From Pontimonas sp964584925 (GTDB lineage: Bacteria; Actinomycetota; Actinomycetes; Actinomycetales; Microbacteriaceae): a DNA stretch of 64,000 nt. The stretch spans positions 19,972-83,971 of the forward strand of contig CAZPBS010000002.1 of the NCBI GenBank assembly GCA_964584925.1, in the 5' to 3' direction. Made by a program: the position numbers and the translations under genes. Shown here in pieces: positions 23,653-31,605 of this stretch (position 1 is its first letter; each line of letters opens with the position of its first letter). The notes beneath the pieces are model-generated. The model had not been told where the DNA came from and searched no databases. It worked only from the letters and a program-made list of their open reading frames with translations.

Positions 23653-24456
23653 ATGTCAACGCTTCGCGTCTCTGTGGTGCAGTTCGCACCGGGAGAGAGC
23701 GCTGCGGCGAACCTGGACGCCATGGCGCCCTTCGTCCAGGAAGCGGCGGAGGCCGGCTCACAGATGGTGGTCTTTCCCGAGTACAGTCATGCCTTCACCC
23801 CGTCGCTGGGAGATCGGTGGGCTGCGTCTGCCGAAAGCGCTGAGGGAGAATTCGTCCGAGGACTCACGGCGCTCTCGGCGAGACACGGCGGGATGGTGAT
23901 CGTCGCGGGGATGTTGCTGCGCTCGCCCGGTGATGAGAGACCGGCCAACACGCAGGTGGCGGTGGGGCCGGAGGGAATTCTTGCTCGTGCCGAGAAGATT
24001 CACCTCTATGACGCCTTTGGGGCCAGAGAGTCCACCTGGATTCGACCAGGAGCCCTGAGCGAGCCCGAGTTGTTCGAGTGCGGTGGTCTTCAGATCGGGA
24101 TGATGGCCTGTTATGACTTGCGCTTCCCCGAAGTGTCGAGGCGCCTGGTTGACGCGGGAGCAGAGGTCATCGTGACCCCGGCGCAGTGGGTGCCGGGGGA
24201 GTCAAAGGCTCACCATTTTCAGACCTTACTCACCGCCCGGGCTATTGAGACTCAAACATTTGTGGTGGCCAGTGATCACCCGGAGTCCTCGGGTGTGGGC
24301 CTCTCACAGATTGTTGACCCCCGCGGTCGTGTTGTCGCCGCAGCAGGTGTGGATGCTGAGGTTGTTCATGGCGAGCTAGAGAGCGCTCTGCTCCACGAAG
24401 TGCGCGAGGAAAACCCGATGGCGGCTGCTCGACGCTTGGGAGTGACCCCGCTCTAG
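23653..24456 (+). CDS. Carbon-nitrogen hydrolase (nitrilase superfamily)
   Basis: 267 aa amidase-type enzyme with the complete catalytic triad: E43 in FPEYSHAF, K115 in EKIHLYDAFG and C153 in MACYDLRFPE. The KIHLYD-x-FG and CYDLRFPE signatures are typical of the Nit/deaminated-glutathione amidase and omega-amidase branch, so a small-molecule amide such as deaminated glutathione or an omega-amide is the likely substrate; this is inferred from the branch only. Leaderless-type start. Single gene between the tRNA terminator and the lipoprotein gene, which has its own promoter. Confidence 0.9.
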   Translation: MSTLRVSVVQFAPGESAAANLDAMAPFVQEAAEAGSQMVVFPEYSHAFTPSLGDRWAASAESAEGEFVRGLTALSARHGGMVIVAGMLLRSPGDERPANTQVAVGPEGILARAEKIHLYDAFGARESTWIRPGALSEPELFECGGLQIGMMACYDLRFPEVSRRLVDAGAEVIVTPAQWVPGESKAHHFQTLLTARAIETQTFVVASDHPESSGVGLSQIVDPRGRVVAAAGVDAEVVHGELESALLHEVREENPMAAARRLGVTPL

Positions 24457-24498
24457 GTCGCCTGTGGAGAAAATCTGCGGGGTGTTTCTCCTTCTTTC

Positions 24499-24504
24499 TA
24501 CACT
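24499..24504 (+). promoter_or_regulatory. -10 box, leaderless lipoprotein gene
   Basis: TACACT, 6 nt (CCGAGG), ATG at 24511. Confidence 0.6.
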
Positions 24505-24510
24505 CCGAGG

Positions 24511-25596
24511 ATGAAGCCTCTCCTCCTCATTACTCTTCCTCTTCTCGCCCTGGTGGGGTGCCAAACCCTGGAGCAAGAAATCGTTCTCCCCGGGGTGGAT
24601 GAATCACCTCCTGCGGTTCTCTTGGGCCATGTTCCTGGGGGGCTCCCTGCAGATTTTTATGAGGACGCAGCCGAGGTCACCGGTGAGGCAGTACTTCGTT
24701 ATGTTGCGCTCTCTGACCAGATCACTGCCGAGGGCGGGGTAAATCCCCAGTCGATGAAACCCCTGGTGTCCCCTGAGTGGTGGGTGGTGGAGCAAGAGGG
24801 CTTTGCGTATTTCGTCGAGGAGGGCTTTCGCACCCAAGGAACGAGTGAGGTGTCTCGGTTCCTGGTGCAAAGTGCGCGACTCACACCGAGTGACAGCGTC
24901 GAGGTTGGCGTCATCGCCTGCGTGGACACGACGGGAGTCATTGTTTTTCCCTCTGAGAGTCCTGATCCACCCGACATTCTTTGGCAGTGGCATCCGGCGT
25001 ATGAGGATTTCGAGGGCGCGGCATCTGACTGGGCGGCTATTGACGAGTTCCTGGAGGACCCTCGGGTGTCCTGGGGATCGCCTCAGGCCGTGGTGTTTTG
25101 GTTTGAAGAACCCACGCCGCCGCAATCACTGAGTGATGTGGCGCAGTTTGCGCCTGGGGGCGCGGGGTTTGTCCAGGAACCCTCCGGGTGGAGTCTTCCG
25201 CTACTGCCCACCAATGTCTTTTCCACGGCCTCGGCATCCACAGAATCGGGGGAGTTGCTGGGATGGCCGATCGAGGTGCGATTCACCCCGGTCGCGTACA
25301 CCTGGAGTTTTGGCGATGGGACGACCAGAGTGGATAGCTCACCGGGTGCGTCCTGGGGGACGCGTCAGTTCAGTGTTACTCCGACCTCCCACAGGTATGA
25401 AATCTCCGGGGATTATCGGATTGGCCTCGAGGTGACCTACGAAGCGTCTTACCGCTTCGACGGTGGCGCTTTTCAATCCTTGCCCGGCCAGATCACTCGA
25501 TCCGGCGGCGACAAGGTCGTTGAGGTCCTGAGCGTAACCCCGGTTCTTGTCGACCGGGGATGCCACTCCGAAACCCTTGTTGCGGGGCGATGTTAG
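24511..25596 (+). CDS. Lipoprotein with C-terminal PKD-like domain
   Basis: 361 aa. The N-terminus is a lipoprotein signal with lipobox LVGC (Cys17), so the protein should be anchored to the outer face of the membrane. Residues about 240-340 contain a PKD-like motif (YTWSFGDGT) and the following SHRYEISGDYRIGLEV, matching secreted Microbacteriaceae proteins of unknown function. The N-terminal half (about 20-190) shows no recognised domain. Two Cys near the C-terminus (RGCHSE and the last residue) could form a disulfide. Leaderless-type start at 24511. Confidence 0.75.
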   Translation: MKPLLLITLPLLALVGCQTLEQEIVLPGVDESPPAVLLGHVPGGLPADFYEDAAEVTGEAVLRYVALSDQITAEGGVNPQSMKPLVSPEWWVVEQEGFAYFVEEGFRTQGTSEVSRFLVQSARLTPSDSVEVGVIACVDTTGVIVFPSESPDPPDILWQWHPAYEDFEGAASDWAAIDEFLEDPRVSWGSPQAVVFWFEEPTPPQSLSDVAQFAPGGAGFVQEPSGWSLPLLPTNVFSTASASTESGELLGWPIEVRFTPVAYTWSFGDGTTRVDSSPGASWGTRQFSVTPTSHRYEISGDYRIGLEVTYEASYRFDGGAFQSLPGQITRSGGDKVVEVLSVTPVLVDRGCHSETLVAGRC

Positions 25597-25609
25597 GGAA
25601 GTCACCAGG

Positions 25610-25615
25610 TATCGT
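25610..25615 (+). promoter_or_regulatory. Probable -10 box of the HtrA gene
   Basis: TATCGT, about 67 nt before the GTG at 25683; the leader carries AGGAAGGA 8 nt before the start. Confidence 0.4.
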
Positions 25616-25682
25616 TAGGGATTGCTGAAGGGTTCGTTCAGGTTTCCCTCCCACACTGGTGCTCTCAGGAAGGATTCGAGAC

Positions 25683-27059
25683 GTGACTCAGACTGATCCC
25701 ACAGCGGAGACCAGCGACTCTCCCGACACCGCTTCCGATCCTGCTCCCGAGACGGTGGCGGAAGCGGCCCCCGAGGCTGCAACTCCCGAGGCGGCAGACA
25801 CGGCGAGCGCACCCTCCACGACACCCTCTCCCGTTGCCGTATCTCCTTTTGACCCTTCCGTATACGGGGGGATTTCAGACAGCTACACGCGTGCCCAGGC
25901 TCGCGTGAGGGAAGCCGACAAGAAGCGCGCCAGGACTCTCGGTGTCTTTGTGACCGCCGCCTTGCTGGTCGGTGGCTTGCTGGGTGGGACCGCTGGCGGT
26001 GCGTTTGCTATCTGGAATCTGTCATCCCGAGGTTTGGTGACTCCAGGAGTTCAAAGCCCCCAAACCATCACGGTGAACGCTCCTGCCGAGGCCAGTGAGA
26101 TCACCGCTGTCGCTGCCACCGCTATGCCTTCCGTGGTAACTATCGAGGTGGCAGGAGCGCAGGGCGCGGGAAGTGGCTCCGGCGTGATTATCTCTGAGGA
26201 AGGACACGTGATGACCAACGCTCACGTGGTCTCCAGTGGCGCTCAAGAACCTGCTATTCGGGTCACCACGTCCGATGGGCGCCTTCTGGGCGCCACGGTG
26301 GTGGGGCGCGACATACTCTCTGATATTGCAGTGATCAAGATCGACAGCGAGGGACCTTTTTCCGTGATGGCAGTGGGCGACTCTGATGCCCTGAACGTCG
26401 GGGATGAGACCATCGCCATTGGAGCCCCCCTGGGTCTGCCGGGGACCGTGACCAGTGGAATTATTTCCGCGATCAACCGGAGCATCACGGTCGGAGCTTC
26501 CAGCGCTCCCGGTGAAGAAGATGGACAGTTCGACTTTGACCTGCCCGGCGGCGTTTCCATTGGGCAGACCATCTCGCTACCGGTCATTCAAACTGATGCT
26601 TCGATTAACCCTGGCAATTCGGGGGGAGCGCTCCTGAATACCTCCGGCGAGCTCATCGGCGTGAACGTGGCCATTGCCTCGACCGGCGGGCAAGGTTCGG
26701 GGAGTATTGGGTTGGGCTTCGCTATTCCCTCCAACTTTGCTCTTCGGGTTGCCACCGAGCTGATCGAGTCTGGTAACGCGAGCCACGGTCTTTTGGGCGC
26801 TCTCGTGACTGATGCCAGTTCTGTGGCATCCGCCACGGTGACCGGTGCCTACATTGACAGCGTCACCCCCGGGGGTTCAGCAGATCGTGCGGGAATTCGA
26901 GCGGGTGACGTTGTGACGAGGTTCAACGGACTCCCGGTCACCAACCGGATTGATTTGACCGCTCAGGTGCGGGTCCTGCCGGGAGGGTCAAATGCGACCC
27001 TGACCTACGTGCGCTCCGGCAACACTTACACAGTCGAAGTGACGCTGGGCAACCTCTAG
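25683..27059 (+). CDS. HtrA/DegP-like membrane-anchored serine protease
   Basis: 458 aa. An N-terminal, Pro/Glu/Ala-rich, probably disordered cytoplasmic region (1-60) leads into a basic patch and one transmembrane helix (about 84-107, FVTAALLVGGLLGGTAGG). The trypsin-like domain follows with catalytic H181 (NAHVV), D214 (SDIAVI) and S313 (GNSGGA). A C-terminal PDZ domain (about 380-458) contains PGGSADRAGIRAGDVV. Envelope quality control is the expected role. GTG start at 25683 is set by AGGAAGGA upstream. Its stop directly abuts that of the convergent DUF3039 gene, with no base between. Confidence 0.93.
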   Translation: MTQTDPTAETSDSPDTASDPAPETVAEAAPEAATPEAADTASAPSTTPSPVAVSPFDPSVYGGISDSYTRAQARVREADKKRARTLGVFVTAALLVGGLLGGTAGGAFAIWNLSSRGLVTPGVQSPQTITVNAPAEASEITAVAATAMPSVVTIEVAGAQGAGSGSGVIISEEGHVMTNAHVVSSGAQEPAIRVTTSDGRLLGATVVGRDILSDIAVIKIDSEGPFSVMAVGDSDALNVGDETIAIGAPLGLPGTVTSGIISAINRSITVGASSAPGEEDGQFDFDLPGGVSIGQTISLPVIQTDASINPGNSGGALLNTSGELIGVNVAIASTGGQGSGSIGLGFAIPSNFALRVATELIESGNASHGLLGALVTDASSVASATVTGAYIDSVTPGGSADRAGIRAGDVVTRFNGLPVTNRIDLTAQVRVLPGGSNATLTYVRSGNTYTVEVTLGNL

Positions 27060-27317
27060 CTACTCGTCGCGAAGCTTCTCGTAGATGTCTTTGCAGGTGG
27101 GGCACACCGGGAACTTTTCGGGGTCTCGACCTGGAACCCAGACTTTGCCGCAGAGTGCGATGACGGGTTTGCCCGAGAGTGCACTTGTGAGAATTTTGTC
27201 CTTCTTGACGTAGTGCGAGTAGCGATCGTGATCGCCATCCTCTACTTGCTCCTCGTTGAGAAGTTTCTCCAGTTCCCGGTCGAGGACGTCAGTAGTGCCC
27301 TCAGTGTCTGCTGCCAT
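27060..27317 (-). CDS. DUF3039 family protein
   Basis: 85 aa actinobacterial DUF3039 protein, function unknown. It has an acidic N-terminal half and a CGK...VCPTC arrangement (ALCGKVWVPGRDPEKFPVCP), giving three Cys that suggest metal binding. ATG at 27317 with TACCAT 6 nt upstream on the minus strand, so probably leaderless. It lies 23 bp downstream of pncB on the same strand but with its own promoter. Confidence 0.85.
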   Translation of the reverse strand: MAADTEGTTDVLDRELEKLLNEEQVEDGDHDRYSHYVKKDKILTSALSGKPVIALCGKVWVPGRDPEKFPVCPTCKDIYEKLRDE

Positions 27318-27323
27318 GCCCCT

Positions 27324-27329
27324 ATGGTA
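27324..27329 (-). promoter_or_regulatory. -10 box, leaderless DUF3039 gene
   Basis: TACCAT on the minus strand, 6 nt before ATG 27317, placed in the 23 bp gap after pncB. Confidence 0.6.
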
Positions 27330-27340
27330 ACCGGGGAGGC

Positions 27341-28633
27341 TTAGAGCACTCGAGTGGGAATGGCTGGTTCTCCAGAGCTCAGCGAGAACCCCGAAGCAGG
27401 CATCTCTCCCAGTGCCGTGCGGTGATGGTCGCGGGCAGCTTCCACGGTGTCGTGCGGGCTCATCGAACCGACTGTGTCACCGTTCTCCATCAGCGTGGTC
27501 AGCAGAGCGCGTGCGCCAGCCGGAGGCGTATAGGCAGGGTCAGTGCTGACAATTTCTTCGCTGGCGATTCCGTCATCCACTATCCGAAACGCGGTCTTTC
27601 GCCCACCCGGGTTTCCTTTGTGGGAGCTGCGCTTGGCTACGGGCACAAATTCGCCGTGATCCGAGGTTCGGGCCACAAGTTTGTAGACCAGGCCCACCGC
27701 AGGGGATCCAGAACCAGTCACCACACTCGTTCCCACGCCAAACACGTCCACGGGTGCTCCCCGCAGGCCAGCAATGGTGTGTTCGTTGAGGTCGTTGGTG
27801 ACCACAATCTTTGTGGAGGTTGCTCCGAGCGAATCCAACTGGTCTCGAACCGAGCGCACCACCACGGGCAAGTCGCCCGAGTCGATACGCACAGCGCCGA
27901 GTTCTGTGCCCGCAACTTTCACCGCGGTGGCAACCCCGGCTTCGATGTCGTAGGTGTCAATCAGGAGGGTTGTCCCTGTTCCCATGGAGGCAATTTGTGC
28001 CTGGAAGGCTTCTTCCTCGGAGTCGTGGACCAGGGTGAAAGAGTGGGCTGCGGTTCCTCGAGTGGGGATGCCATAGCTTCGCCCCGCCTCTAAGTTGCTG
28101 GTGGCATCAAATCCAGCGATGTAGGCGGCTCGTGCAGCGGCAACAGCACTTCTTTCGCTCGCCCGTCTCGCCCCCATCTCAATGAGCGGACGTGAGTCAG
28201 CTGCTTGGACCATCCGACTGGCGGCACTGGCCACAGCGGTGTCATAGTTCAGCACGCTCAGGATGAGTGTTTCCAACACAACTGCTTCCTGAAACTCGCC
28301 CTCCACGCTCAGAATGGGGGAACCGGGGAAGTAGAGATCACCCTCGGCGTAGCCACGAATGGTGCCGCTAAAGCGGTAGGACTCCAACCAGTCGAGTGTC
28401 TCGCTCGAGACAATGTCGTTGGCTTTCAGGAAACTGAGCTCTTCAGGCCCAAAACGAAACTCGGCGATAGCCTCGAGCAGGCGTGCGGTGCCAGCGACCA
28501 CGCCATAGCGCCGTCCAGGTGGCAAGTGCCGGGCGAACACCTCGAAGACGGCTCCGCGGTCACCCCGCCCTGACTTGCGGGCGGCATCCACCATGGTCAG
28601 CTCGTAGTGATCTGTGAGCAGGGCTGTCGACAC
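27341..28633 (-). CDS. pncB: Nicotinate phosphoribosyltransferase
   Basis: 430 aa enzyme making nicotinate mononucleotide from nicotinate and PRPP (NAD salvage), cytoplasmic. Family hallmarks are TDHYELTMVDAA at the N-terminus, EMGARRASERSAV and GTAAHSFTLVHDSE in the middle, LIDTYDIEAGV and RIDSGDLP in the barrel, and VFGVGTSVVTG near the phosphate site. Length fits. GTG start at 28633, with TAGGCT 7 nt upstream on the minus strand. Divergent from the photolyase gene, with 44 bp between the starts. Confidence 0.94.
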   Translation of the reverse strand: MSTALLTDHYELTMVDAARKSGRGDRGAVFEVFARHLPPGRRYGVVAGTARLLEAIAEFRFGPEELSFLKANDIVSSETLDWLESYRFSGTIRGYAEGDLYFPGSPILSVEGEFQEAVVLETLILSVLNYDTAVASAASRMVQAADSRPLIEMGARRASERSAVAAARAAYIAGFDATSNLEAGRSYGIPTRGTAAHSFTLVHDSEEEAFQAQIASMGTGTTLLIDTYDIEAGVATAVKVAGTELGAVRIDSGDLPVVVRSVRDQLDSLGATSTKIVVTNDLNEHTIAGLRGAPVDVFGVGTSVVTGSGSPAVGLVYKLVARTSDHGEFVPVAKRSSHKGNPGGRKTAFRIVDDGIASEEIVSTDPAYTPPAGARALLTTLMENGDTVGSMSPHDTVEAARDHHRTALGEMPASGFSLSSGEPAIPTRVL

Positions 28634-28677
28634 GGGAAAGAGCCTACCCTTCAGGGTTTACTCCTACACTGGCGACA
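28634..28677. promoter_or_regulatory. Divergent leaderless promoter pair pncB / photolyase
   Basis: Minus-strand TAGGCT (complement at 28641-28646) is 7 nt from the pncB GTG; plus-strand TACACT (28665-28670) is 7 nt from the photolyase ATG. The -35 region of each promoter must overlap the other unit's promoter. Confidence 0.6.
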
Positions 28678-30168
28678 ATGTCCACAAGCCTTCCCCGCAT
28701 CCTTTTTGCGGACCAATTGGGTCCGCATTTTGTGGAGGACCAGTCCGTCATCATCCCTGAAGTACTCGGACCCTTTCGGCGACGTCGGTACCACCGACAG
28801 AAAGCTCATCTGATTCTCTCGGCACTGCGCCATCGGGCGGCGGAATTGGGGTCACGGGCTGAGATCAGGAGCGGTGAGACCTACCACGAGGTGTTGGGTG
28901 GGCTAGACGCCAGCGTGGTGAACCCCACCTCCTGGGGGCTTCGGGCGTTAGTTCAGGATCTGGGCGAGAGCTCCTCGCTCGAGGTGCTTCCCTCCCGGGG
29001 ATTTGTGGCGAGCGAGGAAGAGTTTGGGCAGTGGGCTTCTGCTCAGACCAAGCGCTTGTTGATGGAGAACTTCTATCGCCACCAGCGTCGCCAGACCGGG
29101 ATTCTGATGATGTCTGGCGCCTCGGGAGAGCTGGAGCCAGAAGGCGGGCAGTTCAACTTCGACCACGACAATCGGGAACCACCACCGAAGGGACAGGACA
29201 CCCTGGGGGTCGAGGCCCCCTGGTATCCGGTGGAAGACGAGATTGACCGGGAAGTCCGCGAATACCTGGATGGTTTAGAAGCATCCGGTGAGGTTCGCTT
29301 CCTTGGCGCGGATGGACCGAGGCTCTTTCCCGCCACCCGAGCAGAAGCGGTGGAGGCGCTAGAGCATTTTGTGTCCACAAGGCTCGCAACCTTTGGCCCC
29401 CATGAGGACGCAGCCATGCAGGGAGATTGGGCCATGTCCCACTCCTTGCTCAGCCCTGCGCTCAATCTCGGGTTACTGGATCCCCGAGAAGTGGTCGAAC
29501 GGGTGGAGGCTTCCTATCAGCGGGGTGAGGTGGAGCTCGCCAGCGCTGAGGGCTTTATCCGTCAGGTCATGGGATGGCGGGACTGGGTGTGGCACTTGTA
29601 TTGGCATCTGGGACCTGATTTCGTCGACTCCAACTATTTGGGACACCATGAACCACTGCCCGCCTGGTGGAGTGAGCTCGATTCCTCCGACATTCGATCG
29701 CGCTGTGTTGCCCAGGTGCTCGATGAGGTCCACACCCGAGGATGGACACACCACATCAACCGGCTCATGGTGCTGGGCAGTTTTGCCGTGCAACGAGGAT
29801 TTAATCCCCGGGCCCTCAATGACTGGTTTGTGGATGCGTTCGTGGATGGAACCCCGTGGGTGATGCCGGCAAACGTGATCGGGATGTCGCAATACGCCGA
29901 TGGTGGGGTGGTGGCAACGAAGCCCTATACCTCCGGCGGGGCATATCTCAACACGATGACCAATTACTGCGGCTCGTGCGCATTTAAGCCCACCGTGAGA
30001 GTCGGCGAGAAAGCATGCCCGATGAGTGCCGGGTACTGGAACTTCTTGCACCAGAATCGCGACGCCCTCCGGGGCAACCATCGACTCTCCAAGCCTTTGG
30101 GCGGCCTCGCACGCTTGAGCGACCTCGAGCAGGTGCTCGAGCAGGAATCCATGCGTCGCGAGTACTAG
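28678..30168 (+). CDS. phrB: Iron-sulfur bacterial cryptochrome / (6-4) photolyase
   Basis: 496 aa flavoprotein of the FeS-BCP class, which uses light to repair (6-4) photoproducts and carries a [4Fe-4S] cluster. The four ligands are visible: C343 (IRSRCVAQ), C431 and C434 (YCGSCAF) and C447 (KACPMS). Their spacing, 88, 3 and 13 residues, equals that of Agrobacterium PhrB (350, 438, 441, 454 from memory). FAD-domain motifs include THHINRLMVLGSFAVQ and WFVDAFVDGTPWVM. Leaderless-type ATG at 28678. Solitary gene, consistent with life in sunlit water (inference). Confidence 0.93.
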   Translation: MSTSLPRILFADQLGPHFVEDQSVIIPEVLGPFRRRRYHRQKAHLILSALRHRAAELGSRAEIRSGETYHEVLGGLDASVVNPTSWGLRALVQDLGESSSLEVLPSRGFVASEEEFGQWASAQTKRLLMENFYRHQRRQTGILMMSGASGELEPEGGQFNFDHDNREPPPKGQDTLGVEAPWYPVEDEIDREVREYLDGLEASGEVRFLGADGPRLFPATRAEAVEALEHFVSTRLATFGPHEDAAMQGDWAMSHSLLSPALNLGLLDPREVVERVEASYQRGEVELASAEGFIRQVMGWRDWVWHLYWHLGPDFVDSNYLGHHEPLPAWWSELDSSDIRSRCVAQVLDEVHTRGWTHHINRLMVLGSFAVQRGFNPRALNDWFVDAFVDGTPWVMPANVIGMSQYADGGVVATKPYTSGGAYLNTMTNYCGSCAFKPTVRVGEKACPMSAGYWNFLHQNRDALRGNHRLSKPLGGLARLSDLEQVLEQESMRREY

Positions 30169-30191
30169 CAGGCTTCCTGCACTCGCGGGCG

Positions 30192-30197
30192 TAAGAT
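30192..30197 (+). promoter_or_regulatory. -10 box of the murL operon
   Basis: TAAGAT about 46 nt before the chosen murL ATG; GGGGAGG at about 30227-30233 in the leader is a good ribosome binding site. It should drive murL-murD2-rph-rdgB. Confidence 0.45.
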
Positions 30198-30243
30198 GAG
30201 GGAGTTGCCGGGCCAGGTGACATCAGGGGAGGTGTGGACTGCG

Positions 30244-31605
30244 ATGGTGTTCGATCCGTCCTCCTACACCGAATTTCGTTACCTGTCGGCCGATTTTTCT
30301 GCCGAAGATTTCAGTTTTTCGTTCTCCTTCGAGCTCGTTTCTCCGGAGCACACGCACGCCTTCACCGAGCGCATTAGTTTCACTCCGGTGCGGCCCGAAC
30401 ACGATGTTGACTGGCCCCGGGTTCGCTCGCTCGCCGTCATGCTGGGCGCCGTTTTAGGTCTTAGCTACTACAAGGTTGCTGCCCCTGGGCGCTATGTCAT
30501 TGCCCTGGAGGGAATGACGCAAGCAGGTCTCACATACCTGAGCTCTGTGCTGCGCGAAGGCCTCGCGGAGTACGCGTATCGCAACAAGTTTCCGGGCCTT
30601 CTCTCGCCTGAGATCGTCATGGAGGCGCCCGTGGCGCAGCCCTGGTTGGACTCTGACCACCAGACACCCACCGGTGACCCCTTAGTGCCCATTGGTGGGG
30701 GCAAAGACTCTGTCGTGACCGTCGAATTGTTGGCGGCTGCTCGTATGCATCCGGTCCAGTTTGCGGTGAACCCCAACAAGATCATCTATCGGGTGGGGCG
30801 CATCAAGGGCCACCCCGTCTTGGCGGCGACTCGCGACCTTGATCTGCGCTTGCTGGAGCTCAATGAATCCGGAGCACTCAATGGTCATGTTCCAGTGACC
30901 GCGATGAACTCGTTGATTGCCCTCGTGCAGGCTCGGATTATTGGGTTGGGCCCCGTGGTCATGTCCCTCGAGGCGAGCGCTTCTGAAGCGACGCTGGAGT
31001 GGGATGGTCACGAGGTCAACCACCAGTGGTCAAAATCTGAAGAGGCCGAGAGTCTTCTCCAGGACATGCTGGGCCCGCAGGCGGGGCTCTCCGCTGGTGC
31101 GTACTTCTCTCTCTTGCGCCCCTACAGCGAGGTCCAAATTGCGCGTTATTTCGCGGCCTTGCCGGAGTACCACCCGGTGATCACCAGTTGTAACAGGGCC
31201 TTTCGTCGTGGAGTCGAGGATGCACGCTGGTGCGGTGATTGCGACAAGTGTCGCTTTATCTTCTTGATTCTGAGCCCCTTCATTCCCTCGACCTCACTCA
31301 CTCGAATGTTTGCCGACAACCTTTTGGATAACCCCACCCAGGTTGAGGGCTACCGGGCACTCTTGGGGTTGCATGAGCACCGCCCCTTTGAGTGTGTGGG
31401 GGAGCAGGCCGAGTCCCTGTTGGCTTTCACCTGGATTTCACACCAGAGTGACTGGAGCCACAGTGCGGTGGTGAGTGCCCTCACCGAGGAGATGCCGGAT
31501 TTGTTGAAGCACCACCCAGAACTTGAGGAGCAGGTCCTCGGCGAGCGCCAGGGTCGTCTCAGTCTCCCTGCACCGTTTGGAACACTGGGAAGCGTCCTTG
31601 CCTAA
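30244..31605 (+). CDS. murL: UDP-MurNAc-L-Ala-L-Glu epimerase MurL
   Basis: 453 aa. MurL, described in Xanthomonas oryzae, epimerises the terminal L-Glu of UDP-MurNAc-L-Ala-L-Glu to D-Glu in an ATP-dependent reaction and so supplies D-Glu to peptidoglycan without glutamate racemase. Recognised by the PP-loop-like IGGGKDS (G151-S156), NPNKIIYRVGRIKG, the long SLEASASEATLEWDGHEVNH region and WCGDCDKCRFIFLILSPF with C330, C333 and C336. ATG at 30244 is chosen for the upstream GGGGAGG and promoter; an in-frame ATG at 30196 overlaps the -10 box. The next gene is a MurD-type ligase overlapping by 8 bp, as in known murD2-murL pairs, and then rph-rdgB. Assignment is by remembered family sequence and context; activity is inferred. 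Confidence 0.82.
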   Translation: MVFDPSSYTEFRYLSADFSAEDFSFSFSFELVSPEHTHAFTERISFTPVRPEHDVDWPRVRSLAVMLGAVLGLSYYKVAAPGRYVIALEGMTQAGLTYLSSVLREGLAEYAYRNKFPGLLSPEIVMEAPVAQPWLDSDHQTPTGDPLVPIGGGKDSVVTVELLAAARMHPVQFAVNPNKIIYRVGRIKGHPVLAATRDLDLRLLELNESGALNGHVPVTAMNSLIALVQARIIGLGPVVMSLEASASEATLEWDGHEVNHQWSKSEEAESLLQDMLGPQAGLSAGAYFSLLRPYSEVQIARYFAALPEYHPVITSCNRAFRRGVEDARWCGDCDKCRFIFLILSPFIPSTSLTRMFADNLLDNPTQVEGYRALLGLHEHRPFECVGEQAESLLAFTWISHQSDWSHSAVVSALTEEMPDLLKHHPELEEQVLGERQGRLSLPAPFGTLGSVLA

